DNA of 8,023 bases from an uncultured Carnobacterium sp. (GTDB lineage: Bacteria; Bacillota; Bacilli; Lactobacillales; Aerococcaceae). Below are positions 1-6,549 of this stretch, in pieces (the first letter of the stretch is position 1; each line of letters begins with the position of its first letter). The position numbers were made by a program, and so were the translations under genes. The stretch lies in the NCBI GenBank assembly GCA_937923125.1, contig CALALK010000058.1, positions 1 through 8,023 on the forward strand, in the 5' to 3' direction. The notes beneath the pieces are model-generated. The model saw nothing but the letters and a program-made list of their open reading frames with translations, was not told where the DNA came from and did no database searches.

Positions 1-909
1 TTACAACAAGCGAAACGAGTCGCAATTGCCGCGCCAAGAATTGATGTGTGCGTGGAATTAGCGCCGCGTTTGAAGGAAGCTTTCCCGACAGTCGAGCAAA
101 ACGTCCTACATTCACAGTCGGAGGAAGGGTACAAGAGAGTGCCACTGACGATTGCGACGACGCACCAGATGATAAGATTCTACCGCGCGTTTGATTTGGT
201 CGTGATTGATGAGACAGATTCGTTTCCTTATCGGGATAATGAATTACTCATTCGGGCAGTGCATCGTGCACTGAAAGAGGACGGCTGTTTGCTTTATTTA
301 ACAGCGACACCTTCCCAGACTCTAGAGAAAAGAATCAAACGAAAAGAGTTGTCTGTATCCTTGCTGCCGGAGCGATATCATAAGAAACCATTAGTCGTTC
401 CAACGATGGTTTATAGCGGTGACTTAGAAAAAAGATTACGCAAGAAGAAAATCCCTAAACCTTTGGAACGGTTCATCAAAGAACATGTAAGAGTAGGGAA
501 ACGATTTTTGTTGTTTGTACCTAGAATTACACTACTAAGTCCGATAGAAGCATCCCTTAGACGACAGTTTCCAAATGCAAAATTCGAGACGGTTAGTTCT
601 AAAGAACCGTATCGGCAAGCAAGAATTGCGCAAATGAGAGCAGGAGAGCTCGATTTTTTGGTAACGACCACCATTCTTGAACGAGGAGTGACTTTTCCAG
701 GAGTCGATGTTTGTGTCATCAATGCGCACGAAGAGGAATTCTCAAGAGAAGTACTCGTGCAAATCGCAGGACGCGTTGGACGGACATTAGAATGCCCGAC
801 AGGAGAAGTGGTCTATTTTCATAATGGCAAAACAAAAGCTATGGTCCAGGCGGTCAGGGAAATTGAAAACTTAAATCAACAAGCACTTCTTGGGAGGGAC
901 CCCAAATGA
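1..909 (+). CDS. comFA: ComFA, DEAD-box-like DNA translocase for competence (5' end missing)
   Basis: This is a late-competence ATPase thought to help pull transforming DNA through the membrane channel at the inner face of the cell membrane. The frame is open from base 1, so the gene starts upstream of the window. The GTG at 46 lies inside a conserved stretch (AAPRIDVCVELAPRL) and is not the start. About 302 residues are present, against roughly 430-460 for the family, so the N-terminal zinc finger and Walker A lie outside. Visible helicase motifs are motif II VIDETD (DETD at 208-219), motif III LTATP (about 298-312), a motif V-like segment TTTILERGVT (664-693) and motif VI QIAGRVGR (760-783). 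The stop overlaps the comFC start (ATGA), which implies translational coupling. The identification rests on the motifs plus the following comFC. A PriA-like helicase is the only alternative and fits less well. Confidence 0.93.
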   Translation, partial: LQQAKRVAIAAPRIDVCVELAPRLKEAFPTVEQNVLHSQSEEGYKRVPLTIATTHQMIRFYRAFDLVVIDETDSFPYRDNELLIRAVHRALKEDGCLLYLTATPSQTLEKRIKRKELSVSLLPERYHKKPLVVPTMVYSGDLEKRLRKKKIPKPLERFIKEHVRVGKRFLLFVPRITLLSPIEASLRRQFPNAKFETVSSKEPYRQARIAQMRAGELDFLVTTTILERGVTFPGVDVCVINAHEEEFSREVLVQIAGRVGRTLECPTGEVVYFHNGKTKAMVQAVREIENLNQQALLGRDPK

Positions 910-1586
910 AATGTTTATGGTGCGGAGAAGAAGTGGAACAATTTCAACCAATACTCTCGTTTTTACTAGGAGCAAATAGAAAGTGCATTTGCGTCAATTG
1001 TGAGCATCCGTTTATAGAATTAAAACAGCATCCAACGTGCCTAGAGTGCGGGAGGTTGATGACAAAAGTAGAGGTTTGCCCGGATTGTCAAAAATGGCAT
1101 CAAGTAAAAGAAGCGGTGCTTTTAAAGAATACGGCCTTATATGCTTATGACGAGGCGGGGCGAAAGTTTATGGAGTTATTCAAATTTGTGGGAGATACTA
1201 GAGTGATGGCGTTGGTGATAAAGGAATTAAGACAAGAGTTACTAAAGTATCAAAAGAGGGGCTTCGTTCTCTGTCCATTACCTTCGTCCAAAGCGAGTCT
1301 AAGAAAAAGAGAATTCGAGACGATTCCAACTTTACTGGAACAGTGCCATGTACCAGCTGTTTCGCTTTTAGAACATATAGGTAGTGGTAAAAAGCAATCC
1401 GAGAAGACAAGGCAGGAGCGTCTGCAACTAAAGCAACCTTTTAAAGTGAAAGAGAATGTAGGGGTTCCAAAGAAAGTCTTATTGGTGGATGATGTTTATA
1501 CAACCGGCGCAACAATCCACCTTGCCGCAAAAGCATTAACCGAAATGGGTGTTGAAGAAGTGGAGTCTCTGACGTTATTTAGATAA
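906..1586 (+). CDS. comFC: ComFC family protein (zinc-ribbon plus phosphoribosyltransferase fold)
   Basis: This is a 226-residue competence protein of the ComFC/GntX family, needed for uptake of transforming DNA and thought to work with ComFA. The N-terminus carries CxxC pairs at C3/C6, C29/C32, C45/C48 (CLECGR) and C58/C61 (CPDCQKW), as expected for zinc binding. A GKKQSEKTRQERL segment lies at about 161-173. The phosphoribosyltransferase signature VLLVDDVYTTGAT is at 191-203, with the DD pair at 195-196. The ATG at 906 overlaps the comFA stop and has a GGGAGG ribosome binding site 8 bases upstream (892-897), which decides the start. One oddity is the segment after LRK (residues 135-139): it reads REFET, where most relatives have RGFNQ. 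Expression probably follows comFA, whose promoter lies outside the window. Confidence 0.93.
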   Translation: MKCLWCGEEVEQFQPILSFLLGANRKCICVNCEHPFIELKQHPTCLECGRLMTKVEVCPDCQKWHQVKEAVLLKNTALYAYDEAGRKFMELFKFVGDTRVMALVIKELRQELLKYQKRGFVLCPLPSSKASLRKREFETIPTLLEQCHVPAVSLLEHIGSGKKQSEKTRQERLQLKQPFKVKENVGVPKKVLLVDDVYTTGATIHLAAKALTEMGVEEVESLTLFR

Positions 1587-1590
1587 AAAG

Positions 1591-1624
1591 TGTATCATGC
1601 GTGATACGTATCATGTATGATACA
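1591..1624. repeat. Doubled 16-bp palindrome; possible second terminator for gldA
   Basis: Two head-to-tail 16-bp units (1592-1607 and 1608-1623) differ at only two central positions. Each begins GTATCAT and ends TGATAC, so each is an inverted repeat, and the whole 34 bp is also nearly palindromic. In RNA the two halves could form a stem of up to 17 pairs, two of them G.U. On the minus strand it is followed directly by CTTTTTATC, so it could act as a backup terminator for transcripts leaving gldA. Alternatively it is a protein-binding site. It lies five bases past the comFC stop. Confidence 0.6.
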
Positions 1625-1641
1625 AAAGCAATCGACAAAAC

Positions 1642-1667
1642 AGCCCAAGCAGAAATCTGCTTGGGCT
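1642..1667. terminator. Bidirectional hairpin between convergent comFC and gldA
   Basis: The arms AGCCCAAGCAGA (1642-1653) and TCTGCTTGGGCT (1656-1667) are a perfect 12-bp inverted repeat with a GC-rich base. The trailing T run is short on the plus strand (ATTTGAG) and somewhat better on the minus strand (GTTTTG). Its position between two gene ends fits a shared terminator, stronger for gldA. Confidence 0.75.
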
Positions 1668-1689
1668 ATTTGAGTGGATTTAGTTATTT

Positions 1690-2784
1690 TTAAAATCTTG
1701 TAGTGACATATTGGTCAAGAGCAAGGAGAGCATTTGCGACATCTTCGGCAGTATAGTCAACAACCATTTGATGGATTGTTTCGCCTTCTTGTGTAGCAAG
1801 AGATCCAATCTTGAGTAAGTCTTCGTATGGCACAGAATCCAATTTCACTTCTTTCAGCGTTGTTGGTAATCCAAGTGCTTTATAGAAAGTAATGTATTTA
1901 TCGAGTTCTTCTTTTGGACGATTTTCTAATAACAGTTGTGTTAATGTACCGTAAGCTACTTTTTCACCGTGAGTGAGAGTATGGATGTCTCCGTGAATCG
2001 CTGTGAATCCGTTATGGATGGCATGCGCTGCTGCTAAACCAGCCGATTCGAAACCGATACCGCTGAGTAGGGTGTTTGCTTCTACAACAGCTTCTAAAGC
2101 TGGAGTAACCACTTTGGCGTTTGCTGCTGCAACGGCTTGTAGACCATTTTCGAATAAAGTACTTTCGCAGACACGAGCGATGGCTTCTGCTGCAATCGTT
2201 GGCACTTGACCGACCATTGTGCCTCCTTGAGCTTCAATGACTGCACGAGCCTCAACCCAAGTAGCAAGCGCATCGGCAATTCCTGAGATTAATAAACGAA
2301 CAGGAGCATTGGCAATGACTTTAGTATCGACTAATACTAATTCTGGATTTTTCTTGTAGAAACGATAGCGTTCAAACACGCCTTCTGCTGAATAAATAAC
2401 AGAGAGGGCAGAAGTTGGAGCATCTGTTGAAGCAATTGTTGGTAAAATAGCTACCGGACAATTAGAATCGTCCGCAATGGCTTTGGCAGTATCGATCGAT
2501 TTACCACCACCTAAGCCGATGACTACGTTTAGTTGATGTTCCTTCACAACTTCAGCAACACGGCGAACTTCGTCATTGGTTGCTTCACCATGGAAGATTT
2601 CACGATGGACAACCGCGCCTTCTTTTACGAGATTTTCTTCTAGTTCTTTACCGACTAAATCATAAACGATAGGGTCGCAAAGAAGGAGATGGCGATCCCC
2701 CAGAGCCAACACGTGAGAAAGACCAGTTTTAAGAACATCTTTCCCTTGAACATAACGAGACGGACTAGCAAATACTTTTTCCAT
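1690..2784 (-). CDS. gldA: Glycerol dehydrogenase (NAD+, zinc/iron-dependent)
   Basis: This 364-residue cytoplasmic enzyme oxidises glycerol to dihydroxyacetone with NAD+. It belongs to the group III metal-dependent alcohol dehydrogenases, whose members are usually 360-370 residues. The nucleotide-binding motif IGLGGGKSIDTAKA is at about 89-102. The expected metal ligands are D171 (in SGIADALATWVEA), H254 (AAAHAIHNGF) and H272 (THGEKVAYGT), close to the positions known from Bacillus GlyDH. D121 in ASTDAPTS fits the substrate site. The start is set by AAGGAG at 2798-2793 on the minus strand, 8 bases before the ATG. No dihydroxyacetone kinase genes lie beside it, so the product must be handled by genes elsewhere. 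It is monocistronic, with its own promoter and terminators, and faces against all its neighbours. Other glycerol dehydrogenase-type enzymes, such as hydroxybutyrate-active ones, cannot be excluded from sequence. Confidence 0.94.
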   Translation of the reverse strand: MEKVFASPSRYVQGKDVLKTGLSHVLALGDRHLLLCDPIVYDLVGKELEENLVKEGAVVHREIFHGEATNDEVRRVAEVVKEHQLNVVIGLGGGKSIDTAKAIADDSNCPVAILPTIASTDAPTSALSVIYSAEGVFERYRFYKKNPELVLVDTKVIANAPVRLLISGIADALATWVEARAVIEAQGGTMVGQVPTIAAEAIARVCESTLFENGLQAVAAANAKVVTPALEAVVEANTLLSGIGFESAGLAAAHAIHNGFTAIHGDIHTLTHGEKVAYGTLTQLLLENRPKEELDKYITFYKALGLPTTLKEVKLDSVPYEDLLKIGSLATQEGETIHQMVVDYTAEDVANALLALDQYVTTRF

Positions 2785-2818
2785 AAGAATAACTCCTTTA
2801 TATTTTGTTTACTATTTC

Positions 2819-2847
2819 ACTATATCGTTGAAAACGATTTCTGTCAA
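2819..2847 (-). promoter_or_regulatory. gldA sigma-A promoter
   Basis: On the minus strand a perfect -35 TTGACA (2847-2842) is followed after 17 bases by -10 TATAGT (2824-2819). Transcription would begin near 2812 and give a leader of about 28 nt containing the AAGGAG ribosome binding site. This is one of the best promoter matches in the window. Confidence 0.85.
2829..2842. promoter_or_regulatory. cre (CcpA-binding site) inside the gldA promoter
   Basis: TGAAAACGATTTCT matches the cre consensus TGWAANCGNTNWCA at all fixed positions except the last. It fills the spacer between -35 and -10 and touches the -35 box, a position where bound CcpA would block RNA polymerase. Catabolite repression of a glycerol dehydrogenase makes biological sense. 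Binding itself is inferred. Confidence 0.7.
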
Positions 2848-3028
2848 TGGAGATTCTGTGTTGTTTTAACTAGGAATCTGAGATTTCTTAGAAAAGGGAA
2901 GAACATTACTGGGGATGAGGAGATTTTTGGGATAAACGATTCTTGTTGGGAATGATTCTAATCTTCAATGCTGAATGATGTTTCATCTCATGAAAACAAA
3001 ATATCGCCAAAGAAAAGTCCTCAAAAAT

Positions 3029-3075
3029 ACCGTTTTTCCTTAACAATTCTTAATGAAAGAATTCTTGAAAACGGT
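3029..3075. repeat. Nested inverted repeat upstream of the hpf promoter
   Basis: The outer arms ACCGTTTTTC (3029-3038) and GAAAACGGT (3067-3075) pair with one bulged base. The inner arms AATTCTT (3045-3051) and AAGAATT (3057-3063) pair perfectly around a 5-nt loop. The right outer arm ends at the hpf -35 box, so this is DNA upstream of the start site rather than hpf leader RNA. It may mark a regulator-binding region. Confidence 0.5.
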
Positions 3076-3079
3076 TGTA
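3066..3079. promoter_or_regulatory. Possible cre overlapping the hpf -35 box
   Basis: TGAAAACGGTTGTA agrees with TGWAANCGNTNWCA except at two positions near the 3' end. It overlaps the -35 element of hpf. CcpA control of hpf is plausible because the protein is made when carbon runs out, but the match is imperfect. Confidence 0.4.
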
Positions 3080-3103
3080 AAAGCCCTGTACATGCTTTAT
3101 AAT
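3075..3103 (+). promoter_or_regulatory. hpf sigma-A promoter
   Basis: The -35 TTGTAA (3075-3080) and the perfect -10 TATAAT (3098-3103) are separated by 17 bases. The predicted start near 3110 leaves a leader of about 85 nt before the hpf ATG. Confidence 0.8.
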
Positions 3104-3131
3104 AAAACTATAGAAATCAAACGAAGCAATT

Positions 3132-3178
3132 CCTAAGAGTGGTCCTTAGGGTATTTCTTCAAATCTGGTTTTCCAGAT
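3132..3178 (+). promoter_or_regulatory. Two hairpins in the hpf leader
   Basis: Hairpin 1 pairs CCTAAG (3132-3137) with CTTAGG (3145-3150) around 7 nt. Hairpin 2 pairs ATCTGG (3163-3168) with CCAGAT (3173-3178) around a TTTT loop and ends four bases before the AGGGGAG ribosome binding site (3182-3188). Neither has a T-tract, so they are not terminators. They could affect mRNA stability or ribosome access. Confidence 0.5.
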
Positions 3179-3194
3179 GAAAGGGGAGAGTATT

Positions 3195-3737
3195 ATGTTT
3201 AAATATAATATCCGTGGAGAAAATATTGAGGTCACAGAAGCGATTCGTCAATACGCAGAAAAGAAAATTAGCAAATTAGAAAAATACTTTACTGACGTTG
3301 CTAATGCGACTGTATATGTCAACTTGAAAGTCTACGCTGAAAAGACTGCAAAAGTTGAAGTTACGATCCCACTTCCTTATTTAGTTCTACGTGCCGAGGA
3401 AACTTCAATTGATTTATATGGAAGTATTGACTTGGTAGTCGATAAACTTGAAAGACAAGTTCGTAAACATAAAACAAAAATCAATCGTAAATCTCGCGAA
3501 AAAGGATTCGATGTTGTGTTACCACCACTTCCAGAAGTGCCTGAAGAGGAGGAAACAGGATTAGAAATCGTTCGTACAAAACGAATTGATTTGAAACCAA
3601 TGGATAGCGAAGAAGCTGTTCTTCAAATGAACATGTTAGGACATAACTTCTTTATCTACCAAGATGCTGAAACGAACGAAACAAACATTGTTTATCGTCG
3701 TAAAGATGGAAAATATGGTTTGATTGAAACAAATTAA
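3195..3737 (+). CDS. hpf: Ribosome hibernation promoting factor, long form
   Basis: This 180-residue protein binds the decoding region of 30S subunits in resting cells and joins two 70S ribosomes into inactive 100S dimers. The N-terminal S30AE domain (about 1-100) begins MFKYNIRGENIEVTEAIRQYAEKKI and has the basic helix RKHKTKINRKSREK. An acidic, proline-containing linker follows (about 108-122). The C-terminal dimerisation domain (about 124-180) contains VRTKRIDLKPMDSEEAVLQMNMLGHNFFIY. The start is ATG 3195, with AGGGGAG six bases upstream. An in-frame ATG at 3177 would add MKGESI, lies within a hairpin stem upstream of that ribosome binding site, and is rejected. The gene has its own promoter and terminator, so it is a single-gene transcript ahead of secA. 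It was formerly named yfiA or yvyD. Confidence 0.96.
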   Translation: MFKYNIRGENIEVTEAIRQYAEKKISKLEKYFTDVANATVYVNLKVYAEKTAKVEVTIPLPYLVLRAEETSIDLYGSIDLVVDKLERQVRKHKTKINRKSREKGFDVVLPPLPEVPEEEETGLEIVRTKRIDLKPMDSEEAVLQMNMLGHNFFIYQDAETNETNIVYRRKDGKYGLIETN

Positions 3738-3746
3738 TAAAATTTT

Positions 3747-3773
3747 AGGTGGCTTTTTTAAGCCACCTTTTTT
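3747..3773 (+). terminator. hpf intrinsic terminator
   Basis: The arms AGGTGGCTT (3747-3755) and AAGCCACCT (3760-3768) pair perfectly around a TTTT loop and run into a T-tract (3768-3773). It lies ten bases after the hpf stop codon. Confidence 0.92.
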
Positions 3774-3885
3774 GTGAATAGAAATGGCGCTAGTTTTAGC
3801 GAAAAGAAAACGGAGTTAAAGCAACAACAACTTTCCGTTTGGATAGGAAATTGGGTTTCTTTGACGTAAAAATGTAAAAAAATCG
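3774..3885. other. Gene-free segment between two terminators
   Basis: No open frame or convincing promoter is visible here. Two weak inverted repeats are present: CGCTA/TAGCG near 3788-3801, and AAACGGA (3808-3814) with TCCGTTT (3834-3840). The segment is enclosed by intrinsic terminators on both sides. It may be inert spacer, or a small RNA ending at the second terminator. Confidence 0.4.
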
Positions 3886-3914
3886 GGTGACTTTGAAAAA
3901 AGTCGCCTTTTTTT
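3886..3914. terminator. Second intrinsic terminator upstream of secA
   Basis: GGTGACTTT (3886-3894) pairs with AAAGTCGCC (3899-3907) through one T.G wobble around a GAAA tetraloop, followed by seven Ts (3908-3914). On the minus strand the same stem is followed by CGATTTTTTT, so it can work both ways. It insulates secA from readthrough. Confidence 0.88.
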
Positions 3915-3936
3915 GCTTTCTTAATTAGCTAAACAA

Positions 3937-3945
3937 TGGTAAAAT
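3937..3945 (+). promoter_or_regulatory. Probable secA promoter (extended -10)
   Basis: TGGTAAAAT at 3937-3945 is an extended -10 (TGn before TAAAAT). The -35 region at the 17-base spacing, TTTCTT (3917-3922), is poor, which suits an extended -10 promoter. The predicted start near 3952 gives a leader of about 100 nt before secA. No better promoter lies between the terminator at 3914 and the gene. Confidence 0.6.
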
Positions 3946-3956
3946 GAATAAGATGC

Positions 3957-4029
3957 AATAGGTGTAGCCACCTATTTGTAGTACTTTTATGAGATTTAAA
4001 ATGTTCACCGATTTAAAATCAGTGGTGAA
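3957..4029 (+). promoter_or_regulatory. Structured secA leader
   Basis: The leader begins with a perfect 8-bp hairpin, AATAGGTG (3957-3964) with CACCTATT (3969-3976) around a TAGC loop. A second element pairs TTCACC (4004-4009) with GGTGAA (4024-4029) and has an inner GATT/AATC stem. The second element ends ten bases before the GGAG core of the AAAGGAG ribosome binding site (4036-4042). A 25-codon open frame starting at ATG 3989 runs through it and ends inside secA at 4066, but it has no clear ribosome binding site. Confidence 0.45.
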
Positions 4030-4050
4030 AATAAAAAAGGAGTTAATTAA

Positions 4051-6495
4051 ATGGCAAATTTTTTGAGACAGTTAGTTGAAAATGATAAGCGTGAATTACG
4101 TCGTTTAGGAAAACTAGCGGATAAGGTAATTGCGTTAGAATCTCAAATGGCTGCATTAGAAGATGCTGATTTTCCAGTAAAAACAGAAGAATATAAAGAA
4201 AGATATGCTAAAGGGGAGTCTCTGGATTCATTACTTCCTGAAGCATTCGCTTTAGTACGTGAGGGAGCTAAACGTGTATTAGGCTTATTCCCATATAAAG
4301 TTCAAATCATGGGTGGGATTACACTTCATGACGGGAACATTGCGGAAATGCGTACTGGTGAAGGTAAAACTTTAACAGCGACAATGCCTGTATACTTAAA
4401 CGCATTATCAGGAGACGGAGTTCACGTAGTTACCGTTAACGAATACTTAGCTTCTCGTGACGCTCGCGAAATGGGTGAGTTATACAACTTCTTAGGCTTG
4501 ACTGTAGGGTTAAACTTAACAGGAATGTCATCAGAAGAAAAACGTGCTGCATATGCTGCAGACATCACTTACAGCACAAACAGTGAATTAGGATTTGACT
4601 ACTTACGTGATAACATGGTGGTTTACAAATCACAAATGGTACAACGTCCATTAAACTACGCAGTTGTCGATGAAACAGACTCAATCTTAATCGACGAAGC
4701 GCGTACTCCATTGATTATTTCAGGACAAGCTGAAAAATCAACAGTGTTATACCAACGTGCAGATATGTTTGTAAAAGGATTGAAAGAGGAAGAAGATTAT
4801 ACAATCGACTTAACTTCTAAGACAATCTCATTAACAGACGAAGGGATTAACAAAGCTGAACAAACATTCCGCTTGCCAAACCTTTATGACGTGGATAACT
4901 CAGCGCTTGTTCACCATATCGACCAAGCTTTACGTGCGAACTACATTATGTTACGCGACATCGACTATGTGGTAGATGAAGGTAAAGTAAAAATCGTTGA
5001 TGGATTTACTGGACGTATCATGGAAGGTCGTCGTTATTCAGATGGTCTTCACCAAGCGATTGAAGCTAAAGAAGGCGTTGAAGTTGAAAACGAGTCTAAG
5101 ACAATGGCGACAATCACTTACCAAAACTACTTCCGTATGTATCGTAAATTGTCAGGGATGACAGGTACAGCGAAGACTGAAGAAGAAGAATTCAGAGAAA
5201 TCTACAACATGAACGTTATTGCGATTCCAACAAACCGTCCAATTCAACGTATCGATGGTCACGATTTAATCTACCCATCATTACGTAGTAAATTCCGTGC
5301 GGTTGTTAAAGATATCAAACAACGTCATGAAGCAGGACAACCAATTCTTGTGGGTACTGTTGCGGTTGAAACAAGTGAATTGCTTTCAAACATGTTACGC
5401 GCAGAAGGAATTCCGCACGAAGTATTAAATGCGAAAAACCACTTTAAAGAAGCAGAAATTATCATGTCAGCAGGTCAACGTGGCGCTGTAACAATCGCGA
5501 CAAACATGGCCGGACGTGGTACTGACATCAAGCTTGGTAAAGGCGTAAAAGAACTTGGTGGACTTTGCGTCATTGGTACAGAACGTCACGAAAGTCGTCG
5601 TATCGATAACCAATTACGTGGACGTAGTGGACGTCAAGGGGATCCAGGTGCAACGCAATTCTACCTATCATTAGAAGATGATTTGATGAAACGTTTCGGT
5701 GGAGAAAAGATGCAAGCTATCTGGGAACGTCTAAACTTAACAGATGAAGAAGATGATAACTTCATCCAAAGTAAGATGTTAACAAGACAAGTAGAGTCTT
5801 CACAAAAACGTGTTGAAGGGAACAACTACGATACTCGTAAAAGCGTCCTAGAGTACGATGAGGTTATGCGTGAACAACGTGAAATCATCTACTCACAACG
5901 TCTACAAATTATTAATGAAGATCAATCACTTGAAAAAGTGACAAAAGGTATGATCCGTCGTACAATTCACCGTGTTGTGGAAAGTCATACATTGACAGAT
6001 CAAAAAGAGTGGAACTTAGAAGGAATTGTGGACTTTGCTCACAACTCAATCTGTGCTCCAGATGAGCTTTCAATTAGCGATTTAGAAGGCAAAACAGCTG
6101 CTGAAATCGAAGAAATCTTATACGAAAAAGCAATGGAAATCTACAAAGAAAAACAAGAGCAATTGAATGGCGACAATCAAATGCTTGAGTTCGAAAAAGT
6201 AGTTATCTTACGTGTGGTTGACCGTAAGTGGACAGATCACATCGATGATATGGACCAATTACGTCAAAGCGTTGGTTTACGTGGATATGCTCAAATCGAT
6301 CCATTAACAGAGTACCAAACAGAAGGTTACGAACGATTCCAACAAATGATTGCTGCAATCGACTATGATGTAACACGTATCTTGATGAAATCTCAAATTC
6401 GTCAAAACTTACAACGTGAACAAATACAAGGGGTTCGTAGTGTAGTGGCTACAGGTCACGACAGAACTTCTGACGACGATTCAGAAAAAGCTTAA
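4051..6495 (+). CDS. secA: SecA, preprotein translocase ATPase
   Basis: This ATP-driven motor pushes unfolded preproteins through the SecYEG channel in the cytoplasmic membrane. It has 814 residues. Motifs in order are Walker A MRTGEGKT (100-107), Walker B and its continuation [21 protein letters not shown] (205-225), the conserved [27 protein letters not shown] (316-342), LSGMTGTA (367-374), [11 protein letters not shown] (486-496) and [13 protein letters not shown] (521-533). The helical scaffold and helical wing follow. The tail ends in [13 protein letters not shown] and has no CxCxSGxxxxxCC/CH zinc motif, the SecB- and ribosome-binding element found in many relatives. The start is supported by AAAGGAG 8 bases upstream. 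Codon use is strongly biased (mostly CGT for Arg, TTA for Leu), as expected of a highly expressed gene. It is the housekeeping SecA1 type rather than accessory SecA2, judging by its place beside hpf and prfB. Confidence 0.98.
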   Translation: MANFLRQLVENDKRELRRLGKLADKVIALESQMAALEDADFPVKTEEYKERYAKGESLDSLLPEAFALVREGAKRVLGLFPYKVQIMGGITLHDGNIAEMRTGEGKTLTATMPVYLNALSGDGVHVVTVNEYLASRDAREMGELYNFLGLTVGLNLTGMSSEEKRAAYAADITYSTNSELGFDYLRDNMVVYKSQMVQRPLNYAVVDETDSILIDEARTPLIISGQAEKSTVLYQRADMFVKGLKEEEDYTIDLTSKTISLTDEGINKAEQTFRLPNLYDVDNSALVHHIDQALRANYIMLRDIDYVVDEGKVKIVDGFTGRIMEGRRYSDGLHQAIEAKEGVEVENESKTMATITYQNYFRMYRKLSGMTGTAKTEEEEFREIYNMNVIAIPTNRPIQRIDGHDLIYPSLRSKFRAVVKDIKQRHEAGQPILVGTVAVETSELLSNMLRAEGIPHEVLNAKNHFKEAEIIMSAGQRGAVTIATNMAGRGTDIKLGKGVKELGGLCVIGTERHESRRIDNQLRGRSGRQGDPGATQFYLSLEDDLMKRFGGEKMQAIWERLNLTDEEDDNFIQSKMLTRQVESSQKRVEGNNYDTRKSVLEYDEVMREQREIIYSQRLQIINEDQSLEKVTKGMIRRTIHRVVESHTLTDQKEWNLEGIVDFAHNSICAPDELSISDLEGKTAAEIEEILYEKAMEIYKEKQEQLNGDNQMLEFEKVVILRVVDRKWTDHIDDMDQLRQSVGLRGYAQIDPLTEYQTEGYERFQQMIAAIDYDVTRILMKSQIRQNLQREQIQGVRSVVATGHDRTSDDDSEKA

Positions 6496-6499
6496 TAAC

Positions 6500-6535
6500 A
6501 AAGGGAGACGGCGAAGCATTTCGCCGTTTTCTTTT
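6500..6535 (+). terminator. Hairpin with T-tract between secA and prfB
   Basis: ACGGCGAA (6508-6515) and TTCGCCGT (6520-6527) form a perfect 8-bp stem around GCAT, followed by TTTCTTTT. Upstream purines (AAAGGGAG) could extend the pairing through the T-rich tract. It looks like an intrinsic terminator or attenuator, yet it sits only about 15-20 bases before the prfB start, leaving no room for a promoter after it. Some readthrough is therefore expected. Confidence 0.75.
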
Positions 6536-6549
6536 AGAAAGAGGTCAGT

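Noticed and set aside
46..48. GTG as the start of comFA
   Set aside because: The frame continues upstream to base 1 with conserved ComFA sequence and lacks a ribosome binding site, so the gene is simply cut by the window edge.
411..729. Minus-strand open frames of 103 and 64 codons
   Set aside because: They lie wholly opposite comFA, have no recognisable motifs, and overlap a frame with clear helicase motifs.
1198..1410. 70-codon minus-strand frame within comFC
   Set aside because: Antisense to a well-supported gene, with no family resemblance.
2003..2279. Frames on both strands inside gldA (68 and 61 codons)
   Set aside because: Overlap the gldA catalytic core in other frames; compositional shadows.
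2689..2955. 88-codon plus-strand frame running from gldA into the intergenic region
   Set aside because: It starts antisense to gldA, crosses its promoter, has no ribosome binding site, and its product is unremarkable.
2978..3043. 21-codon frame (MFHLMKTKYRQRK...) upstream of hpf
   Set aside because: No ribosome binding site and no promoter before it; it also runs into the inverted repeat region.
3177..3194. Earlier in-frame ATG for hpf
   Set aside because: It lies upstream of the good AGGGGAG site and within a hairpin stem. Family proteins begin at MFKYNIRGE.
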